From assembly GCF_900188345.1 (NCBI RefSeq), contig NZ_FZOD01000033.1, positions 35,292 through 99,291 on the forward strand: a stretch of 64,000 bases of DNA, in the 5' to 3' direction. Source of the stretch: Streptosporangium subroseum. Lineage in GTDB: Bacteria; Actinomycetota; Actinomycetes; Streptosporangiales; Streptosporangiaceae. The notes below the pieces were generated by a model. That model was not told where the DNA came from. It worked only from the letters and a program-made list of their open reading frames with translations, and searched no databases. Numbering within the stretch: the stretch's first letter is position 1; every line of letters begins with the position of its first letter. Position numbers and translations under genes: made by a program. Of the stretch, positions 58,458-64,000 are shown piece after piece.

Positions 58458-59675
58458 ATGAAGAACACGCCCCTCCTGGAGGGACTGCACGTCGTCGATC
58501 TCGCGAGCTTCATCGCCGGGCCTGCCGCGGCCACCGTCCTCGGTGACTTCGGTGCCGACGTCGTCAAGGTGGAGCCACCGCACGTGGGCGACACCTACCG
58601 TTCGCTCAGCCGCGTCCCTCCCAACCCCCATGTCGAAGGGATCAACTACCCCTGGCAGCTGGACAACCGCAACAAGCGCAGCATCGCGCTCAACCTCAAG
58701 TCGCCCGGCGCCCGGCCCGTGCTCGAGCGTCTGGTGCGGTGGGCCGACGTGCTGGTGACCAACTTCCCGCCGCGGGCACGGGCCAAGCTGGGCCTGGAGT
58801 ACGACTCCCTGGCCTCCCTCAACCCGCGGCTGATCTACGCCGATGTCACCGGCTTCGGCGAGGCAGGTCCGGATGCGCACCTGCCCGGCTTCGACGTGAC
58901 GGCGTTCTGGGCGCGCAGCGGCCTGATGGACATCACACGCCAAAAGGACGTGCCGCCGGCCATGAACGTGTTCGGATCGGGCGACCACTCCACGGCGATC
59001 ACCCTGTTCGCCGGAATCATGACCGCGCTGTACCGGCGGGAGAAGACCGGCCAGGGCGCACGCGTCACGGCCTCGCTGCTCGCCGAAGGCGCCTGGGCGG
59101 CCGGCATGTGGCTGCAAGCCGTACTGGCCGGCGCGAAGAATCCCCGCCCGGTCGACCGGTCCGACCCGCCGAACGCGCTGGGGAACATGTACCGCACGGC
59201 CGACGACCGCTGGATCATCCTCGTCTTCGTCAACGAGGACAAGCAGGTCCCCGGCTTCCTCAAGGCCATCGGGCATCCCGAGGCGGCGGAGAACCCGCGA
59301 TACGCCGACACCCCGAGCCGGCGCGCCCACGCCACCGAGATCGCCGCCCTGCTGGACAAGACATTCGCGACCCGTCCCCTGGCCAAGTGGCGTGAGCTGC
59401 TCGACGCCGCGGGCCTCACCTACGGAGTCGTCCAGACGATCGAAGAATTCGCCCACGACCCACAACTCCTCGCCAATCAGGTCCTCATCCCGATCGACGA
59501 CGGCAGCACTGAGCCGCACCTGACCATCGACAGCCCCGTCCGGCTGGACCAGGAACAGAAGGTCCGTCCGGGCCCGGCCCCCGGCCTGGGAGAACACACC
59601 GAATCCGTGCTCCGCGACCTCGGGTTCGACACCGCCGGAATCGAGGAGCTGCGCAAGGCCGAAACCGTCGTCTGA
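58458..59675 (+). CDS. Class III CoA-transferase (CaiB/BaiF family)
   Basis: A 405-residue CoA-transferase that moves CoA between carboxylic acids. The N-terminal VVDLASFIAGPAAATVLGDF and ADVVKVEPP are hallmarks, as is NKRSIALNLKSP. The catalytic Asp is in PGFDVTAFWARSGLM (about residue 145). The middle domain has NMYRTADDRWIILV. It lies 80 bases after the acyl-CoA dehydrogenase gene, with AAGGAG upstream. Since no CoA ligase is present, this transferase probably activates the acid. Confidence 0.93.
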   Translation: MKNTPLLEGLHVVDLASFIAGPAAATVLGDFGADVVKVEPPHVGDTYRSLSRVPPNPHVEGINYPWQLDNRNKRSIALNLKSPGARPVLERLVRWADVLVTNFPPRARAKLGLEYDSLASLNPRLIYADVTGFGEAGPDAHLPGFDVTAFWARSGLMDITRQKDVPPAMNVFGSGDHSTAITLFAGIMTALYRREKTGQGARVTASLLAEGAWAAGMWLQAVLAGAKNPRPVDRSDPPNALGNMYRTADDRWIILVFVNEDKQVPGFLKAIGHPEAAENPRYADTPSRRAHATEIAALLDKTFATRPLAKWRELLDAAGLTYGVVQTIEEFAHDPQLLANQVLIPIDDGSTEPHLTIDSPVRLDQEQKVRPGPAPGLGEHTESVLRDLGFDTAGIEELRKAETVV

Positions 59676-59717
59676 AGCCGCAGCTCAGCAACGCGAGGGA
59701 AGAAGGGAAACACCGTC

Positions 59718-60497
59718 ATGACCACGGCCACGGACACGCCGACCGTACGGACCGAGGAAATCAACGGCATCTTGGTGATCACGATCGACCGGCCGGAGGC
59801 CCGCAACGCCGTCGATGGGGCCACCGCCCGGGCCCTGGCCGCCGCCGTCGACCGCCTCGAGGCCCGCGACGACCTCAGGGTCGGCATCATCAGCGGGGCC
59901 GGCGGCGTCTTCAGCGCGGGCATGGATCTCAAGGCCTTCGCGGCCGGAGACACGCCCATCGTCGAAGGACGGGGCTTCGCGGGCATCACCCGCGCCCAGA
60001 TCAAGACTCCGCTCATCGCCGCCGTCGAGGGCTATGCGCTGGGCGGCGGAACCGAGATGGCGCTCGCCTGCGACATGATCGTGGCCGCGCGGAACGCCAC
60101 CTTCGGCCAGACCGAGGTCCACTACGGGATCGTGCCACCCGAAGGGGGCATGGTGCGACTGCCCGAACGCATCCCACGCAACATCGCACTGGAGCTTCTG
60201 CTCACCGGCGACCCCCTGCCCGCCGAGCGCGCCGAGCGATTCGGCCTGGTCAACCACCTTACGGAACCGGGCCAGACCCTGAAGCGGGCCCTGAAGCTGG
60301 CCTCCAGCATCGCGGCCAACGCGCCCTTGGCCGTGGCAGCCGTCAAACGCGTCGTCAACGAGCGGCGAGCGTTCTGTGACCAGGACGCCTTCGTCGGGCA
60401 GGACCGGATCGTCGCACCGGTTCTGGCGTCCCACGACGCGCAGGAGGGCGCCCACGCCTTCGCGGAAAGGCGCCCACCGCACTGGCAGGGCCGCTGA
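59718..60497 (+). CDS. Enoyl-CoA hydratase/isomerase (crotonase family)
   Basis: A 259-residue crotonase. DRPEARNAVDGATARALAAA, the oxyanion loop GGVFSAGMDLKAFA and VEGYALGGGTEMALACDMIV with FGQTEVHYGIVPPEGG show the expected acidic residue positions. It should hydrate or isomerise the product of the dehydrogenase. It is 42 bases behind the CoA-transferase gene, in one operon. Confidence 0.92.
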   Translation: MTTATDTPTVRTEEINGILVITIDRPEARNAVDGATARALAAAVDRLEARDDLRVGIISGAGGVFSAGMDLKAFAAGDTPIVEGRGFAGITRAQIKTPLIAAVEGYALGGGTEMALACDMIVAARNATFGQTEVHYGIVPPEGGMVRLPERIPRNIALELLLTGDPLPAERAERFGLVNHLTEPGQTLKRALKLASSIAANAPLAVAAVKRVVNERRAFCDQDAFVGQDRIVAPVLASHDAQEGAHAFAERRPPHWQGR

Positions 60498-60569
60498 CAC
60501 CCGCCCCGTCCTACAGGCCGCTTGCGGCCCGCGCCCAGACCCGTCCCACGGGCACAGCCTGGTCTTCCT

Positions 60570-60900
60570 GACCAGGGTGCGACTGTCCCGCATCGTCGCC
60601 GGCATGCTGGGCGATGCTTCCGACCGGGCCTGGTCGGCTACGCCAAGAGCCTCTCGAAAGAGCTGGGCCCCAGCGCATTCGCGTGGTCGGCCTACCGCGC
60701 GCCTACATCGCGACCGACCGGGTACGCGAATCCGACGCCCTGACCGGCGACGCCGACACCGCCCGCGCCCATGCCAGCGCGCGCCCCTTGCGCCGCTACT
60801 GAATCCCCGAGGAGTTCGGCCGGAGCGCTGCGTTCCTGCTCTGGCAAGCCGCGTTATACCTGAGGGGGGCCACTGTCGACCGACGCGGGTGCACGCAGCG
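60570..60900 (+). pseudogene. C-terminal remnant of an SDR, last gene of the CoA operon
   Basis: Fragments in changing frames read LVGYAKSLSKELGP, RVVGLPRAYIATDRVRESDA, LTGDADTARAHASARPLRRY, then EEFGRSAAFLLWQAA. This order is that of the second half of an SDR: helix after the active site, P-x-x-I-x-T-D loop, then the P-E-E-F-G helix. Two frame changes and a stop at about 60800 break it. The former gene may have completed the beta-oxidation-like set as a hydroxyacyl dehydrogenase. Confidence 0.7.
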
Positions 60901-60941
60901 GCTTCTAGCTGGATCCGCCGGTGACGGCATCATCGAGCATT

Positions 60942-62201
60942 TCATGCGGGGCTGCGAAGGAGCGTTGAGCCGAGGTACTGAACGGCGCGCAGCGCGACTT
61001 CCAGATCGGCGCGCCCTTGCTGGACTGGGTGTCCCATGATTTCCTCGGCTTTCCGGATGCGGTACTGCACAGTGTTCTTGTGCAGAATTTGAGCGCTGGC
61101 AGTAGCGGTGTAACTGCAGCCGGTGTCCAGGAAGATCTGCGCGGTCTCCCGAAGCCGTGCGCCGCTCTCGTCATCGACGGCCAATGGACCCAGGACGCCC
61201 CACACCCAAGCGCGCATGTCGTCGACGTTCGTAGCCATCAAAGCGATTGGAGCGACGGCGGAGAAGCCAGTGAACTGGGGGGCTGAACTGGCCGCTGCCG
61301 CAAGGTCCTGTGCGCGCAGTGCCTGCCGATGCGTGGAGCGGAATCCCTTGATGCCGTACCCCACGCACCCAGCGCACACGTGCACGGAAGGATCGCTCCG
61401 CTCAACCACATCCGACAGCTCTTTCCACGAGACGTCGCGGTGCGAGCCCAACGGCAGCCAAGCCCAGGACAAAACTGTATCTCGGGGGACGAACAGCGGC
61501 CTGGCGGGGCAGTCGAGTTTCCGGGCGATCTCGTTGGTGATCCGGTCGAGTCGAGCAAGTCCCTCACCCTCGCCCTTCAGCGTGGGCAGCCAGGCCACCA
61601 GCCCGAGGTGGTTCTGCCGGAGCCGGTAACCAAGGGCTGGTTCAGCCCAGTTGAGGTCGACGTTCTTCTCGGCGAGGATGTCTCGCACGCGCGCGGCGCA
61701 CGCGGCGGTCTGGCTGAGCAGCCAGTGATCGCGTTCATGTTGGTAGACCACGACGACATGTTCGGTTACCCGGTCGATATAACCGAAGCTCACCTGAAGC
61801 ATGCGCCGGTTGGTCGCGGTGCGGAGCTCGTCGCCGGTGCACCGTCGGTTGAGCTCGTCCAGACACCACTGCAGAAAACGCCAGTGGCCGATCCTGTAGG
61901 CCCTGATCAACGCGCTGAGGGGCAAACCCCTCTGGGCCAGCCTCCTGGCATACTCAGAAGCGGCTGCAGGCCCCTCGATGTTGTCCAGAGGCATGTCGTT
62001 CTCGAAAATGTGCAGCAACGTGGCGACATTTTCCGCGACGCTTGCCTGCAGGATCTTAATGACGGAGGGGTCACCCCTGAGCTCCGGGATCTCGGCAATA
62101 ACATTCTCTCCGATGTCGCGGCTGACCTCCGAGAGGTGTGACTCTACGTTCTCCGCGACCACGGACAGTTGCTTTGCGGCCTCAGGATGCTCCGCAGCCA
62201 T
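60942..62201 (-). CDS. PucR-family transcriptional regulator
   Basis: A 419-residue activator-type regulator. The C-terminal HTH_30 domain is at about 350-405: ETAQIFLDTGCSYTATASAQ, LHKNTVQYRIRKAEEIMG. The middle is the GGDEF-related domain of this family, and the N-terminal 150 residues are helical (RsbRD-like, LPLSALIRAYRIGHWRFLQW). PucR-type proteins respond to small metabolites of catabolic routes. It converges on the CoA operon, which is the most plausible target. There is no ribosome site close to ATG at 62201; GGGTGGAAGT lies just before. Confidence 0.9.
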   Translation of the reverse strand: MAAEHPEAAKQLSVVAENVESHLSEVSRDIGENVIAEIPELRGDPSVIKILQASVAENVATLLHIFENDMPLDNIEGPAAASEYARRLAQRGLPLSALIRAYRIGHWRFLQWCLDELNRRCTGDELRTATNRRMLQVSFGYIDRVTEHVVVVYQHERDHWLLSQTAACAARVRDILAEKNVDLNWAEPALGYRLRQNHLGLVAWLPTLKGEGEGLARLDRITNEIARKLDCPARPLFVPRDTVLSWAWLPLGSHRDVSWKELSDVVERSDPSVHVCAGCVGYGIKGFRSTHRQALRAQDLAAAASSAPQFTGFSAVAPIALMATNVDDMRAWVWGVLGPLAVDDESGARLRETAQIFLDTGCSYTATASAQILHKNTVQYRIRKAEEIMGHPVQQGRADLEVALRAVQYLGSTLLRSPA

Positions 62202-62460
62202 ACTTCCACCCTACAGGGTGCTTCGTGATCTATCCGCTTCCTCGTGACGCGATATATCGGACTCCGGCAAGCCTGTGCCATTACCACCGACGGAATAGTC
62301 CATCGGTACGGATCCCAACCCGAAGGTCGTATTGCGCGCCCAGTGGCTGTCGTGCGGTCCACGCCTAGCCTCTGGTTACCGACGGAACCATCTGGCGCCT
62401 GATCTGGGGAATCGACTGGGCTTCAACCCATTGCTCGAGAACACACGAGGGTGATCGGCG
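62202..62460. other. Upstream region of the PucR gene
   Basis: ACCGACGGAA occurs at about 62287 and again at 62380, once as part of the inverted ACCGA/TCGGT pair. It could be the PucR or promoter recognition site; no gene is seen. Confidence 0.35.
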
Positions 62461-62625
62461 TTGACCGATGTTCTCCGATACAGCCTCACAGAACTGCTGA
62501 GCACTGGAGAGGTCCCCGACTCTGCGATTGCGATGATCGACGGCGAGGGGACGGTGGTCGGTCGGACGAGCACAGCGCAGCGGCTTCTCGGTCATGCGGC
62601 AGGGCAATGGGAGCCGGATGAGTCG
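62461..62625 (+). pseudogene. N-terminal remnant of a PAS-domain protein (SpoIIE/PP2C type)
   Basis: The frame reads VPDSAIAMIDGEGTVVGRTS, then TAQRLLGHAAGQW. This is the first half of a PAS domain as found at the start of actinobacterial SpoIIE-phosphatase regulators. After about 55 residues the match ends and an ECF sigma fragment begins. Start TTG at 62461 or downstream ATG. Confidence 0.55.
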
Positions 62626-62659
62626 AGAGGGTCAAGTCCGGTTCCGAGAGAGCCGGAGG

Positions 62660-62870
62660 GTGACGGTAATCCGGCTCACCCGGTTGCTGCATCGCTTGTT
62701 ACCCAGCGAAGCCGAGGTCGCCGGGCTACTCGCACTCATGCTGCCCACCGACGCACACCAGGAAGCCCGCACCGACACCGACGCGACTCATACCTCTCGC
62801 CGACCAGCAACGCCATCCGTGGGACAAGACCGCGATCGCCGAAGGCCAGGGCATTCTCGCCAGTACCTGC
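62660..62870 (+). pseudogene. Frameshifted ECF sigma-factor fragment
   Basis: VIRLTRLLHRLLPSEAEVAG, then LLALMLPTDAHQEARTDTDA, in one frame, then LADQQRHPWDKTAIAEGQGI in the next, together match the DUF6596 part of large ECF sigma factors (those related to SigI-like RNA polymerase sigma-24). The frame change lies near 62785. Both ends of the sigma factor are missing. Confidence 0.65.
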
Positions 62871-63134
62871 CGCCATGACATCGGCGTGTGGACGGACAAC
62901 GCGGACGCTATCGGGCCCAAGCACCATGGCCGGGCAGTTCTCGGTCACCGCGCTGCGTGGGCCGTCGGACGAGCCAGGCACTTGTTGGGCCTGGATGCCG
63001 ACTGCGCCGGCTGGAAGCGTTGAGTTGAGCCGGCCGATGAGCGCCATCCGAAACGGCGCAGATCACAGCTGGCGTGACGTTTCAAGCAGGCGGGCCGGCC
63101 GTACATCAGTTGAAGCTTCGAAAAGGGGACTAGC
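62871..63134. other. Intergenic stretch
   Basis: The frame of the sigma fragment continues to about 63020 without family match (RAVLGHRAAWAVGRARHLLG). AGGGGAC before 63135 may serve as ribosome site for the next gene. Confidence 0.3.
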
Positions 63135-63983
63135 GTGAACGTTTTGATCACTGGTGGCACCGGATACATCGGTGCTTTCGTCCTTCAGGTCCTTCGCTCG
63201 CGTGGACACCTGGTTCGTGCGGTCGTCCGCAGCGACGAGTCGGCGAAGGCGGTGACCGACGCCGGCGCCGAGGCGGTCGTCGGTGACGTGACCGACGTGG
63301 CGTGGCTGACCGGGCAGGTGCGCGGCGCGGACGGCGCGATCCACCTCGCCGCGCTCGGCCAGGACGGTGACGACGCGTTGATCGCTGCCGTGCTGGCGGC
63401 ATTCGGGGGCACCGACAAGCCGTTCGTCTACACCGGCGGTATCTGGACCTGGGGCGACAATCCAGATATCACGGAGGAGAGCGATCAGATGTCCGCCGCT
63501 CTCACCGCATGGCGCGTTGAGCGGCAGCGGCGGGTTCTCGAGTCGGGCCTCAAGGCCTCGGTGATCTCGCCGTCGGTGGTGTACGGCCACGGCAAGGGCA
63601 TTCCGGCCGGGATGTTCACTTACGGGCCTCGGAGCGAGGATGGAGCGTTGCGGCTCATCGGCTCTGGAGAACAGCGCTGGTCCACGGTCCACGTCGAGGA
63701 TCTCGCGGAACTCTACGTCGACGTGTACGAACGCGCTCCCGGCGGGGAGCTCTACATCGCGGCCTCCGGCGTCAACCCCACCGTGCGGGAGATGGCACAG
63801 GCGGCGGTCGGCCCCGAGGGCACCCTGGCGCCGGAGTCCGCCGACGAGACCCGCGCACGATTGGGCGAACTGTTCGCCGACGCGCTCTTGCTCGATCAGC
63901 AGGCGCAGGGTACGCGGGCCAAGCAGCGGTTCGGGTGGAGCCCGAGCCGGCCCACCGTGCTCGAGGAACTGGCCGCGAACTGA
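63135..63983 (+). CDS. NAD-dependent epimerase/dehydratase-family protein
   Basis: A 282-residue extended SDR. The Rossmann motif is ITGGTGYIGAFVLQVLRSRG, followed by AVVGDVTDVAWL. The usual catalytic Tyr-x-x-x-Lys is not evident; the corresponding region reads AALTAWRVERQRRV. VHVEDLAELYVDVYER lies in the substrate domain. GTG at 63135 follows AGGGGACTAGC. Substrate not predictable. Confidence 0.87.
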   Translation: MNVLITGGTGYIGAFVLQVLRSRGHLVRAVVRSDESAKAVTDAGAEAVVGDVTDVAWLTGQVRGADGAIHLAALGQDGDDALIAAVLAAFGGTDKPFVYTGGIWTWGDNPDITEESDQMSAALTAWRVERQRRVLESGLKASVISPSVVYGHGKGIPAGMFTYGPRSEDGALRLIGSGEQRWSTVHVEDLAELYVDVYERAPGGELYIAASGVNPTVREMAQAAVGPEGTLAPESADETRARLGELFADALLLDQQAQGTRAKQRFGWSPSRPTVLEELAAN

Positions 63984-64000
63984 ACGCCACCGCTTTGTGG

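Overview
The window is very GC-rich and uses strong GC-ending codons. ATG, GTG and TTG starts sit behind GGAGG-like sites, and the gene families (HxlR, PucR, TetR, ECF41 sigma, LVIVD, CopC-CopD fusion, YcnI, TNT) are typical of actinomycetes. I infer a filamentous actinobacterium, possibly Streptosporangiales (Streptosporangium or Nonomuraea type); no rRNA or housekeeping gene is present to settle this. Most of the window is accessory: redox enzymes paired with their own repressors, secreted proteins, and an unusually large number of truncated gene remnants.

Layout. 1-6 kb: the end of an acidic repeat protein, then a cell-wall recycling group (anmK, a secreted family-10-like glycosidase, a nagZ-type GH3 enzyme and a MurR/RpiR regulator) with the tail of a lost sugar ABC permease at its centre. 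6-9.4 kb: a tRNA-Gly-like remnant, a small membrane protein, GNAT genes, and an aldo/keto reductase divergent from an HxlR regulator. 9.4-17 kb: a secreted M64 metallopeptidase, a LysR regulator, an IS5 fragment, NmrA, GNAT and SDR genes, and a monooxygenase-like small protein. 17-21 kb: an HxlR regulator whose operator pair occurs twice; the second copy lies in front of an unknown gene, a LinB-like haloalkane dehalogenase and an NmrA-family reductase. 21-29 kb: esterase, GNAT, zinc alcohol dehydrogenase, XRE regulator, methyltransferase, a repeat-rich stretch with a TNT-toxin remnant, and a membrane acyltransferase.

28.7-38 kb: a TetR regulator divergent from a Baeyer-Villiger monooxygenase across a perfect palindrome, a secreted WD40 protein, a quinone oxidoreductase, an APH-like kinase, and an SDR divergent from a TetR regulator with two matching operator sites. 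38-41 kb: a MarR-MFS operon behind a perfect inverted repeat, followed by three mutually unrelated gene fragments and a sensor-less histidine kinase. 41-48 kb: an NAD(P)-binding protein, LtrA, an ECF41 sigma factor, a thioesterase, a TetR-SDR divergent pair, and an NADH dehydrogenase pseudogene. 48-53.6 kb: a copper-related exported set (YcnI, lipoprotein, CopC-CopD) and an LVIVD-repeat protein. 53.9-64 kb: a VOC protein, an orphan histidine kinase, an acyl-CoA dehydrogenase / CoA-transferase / enoyl-CoA hydratase operon, a PucR regulator, more remnants, and an epimerase-family protein.

Two themes recur. Enzymes of uncertain substrate are each placed opposite a small repressor with a clear palindromic operator. 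Dead gene ends mark the joints between these modules, as expected of a region that turns over quickly. No CRISPR array, prophage or intact insertion sequence was seen. The most promising system is the HxlR-operator-controlled dehalogenase cluster at 17-21 kb, because the operator architecture itself has been duplicated and inverted.
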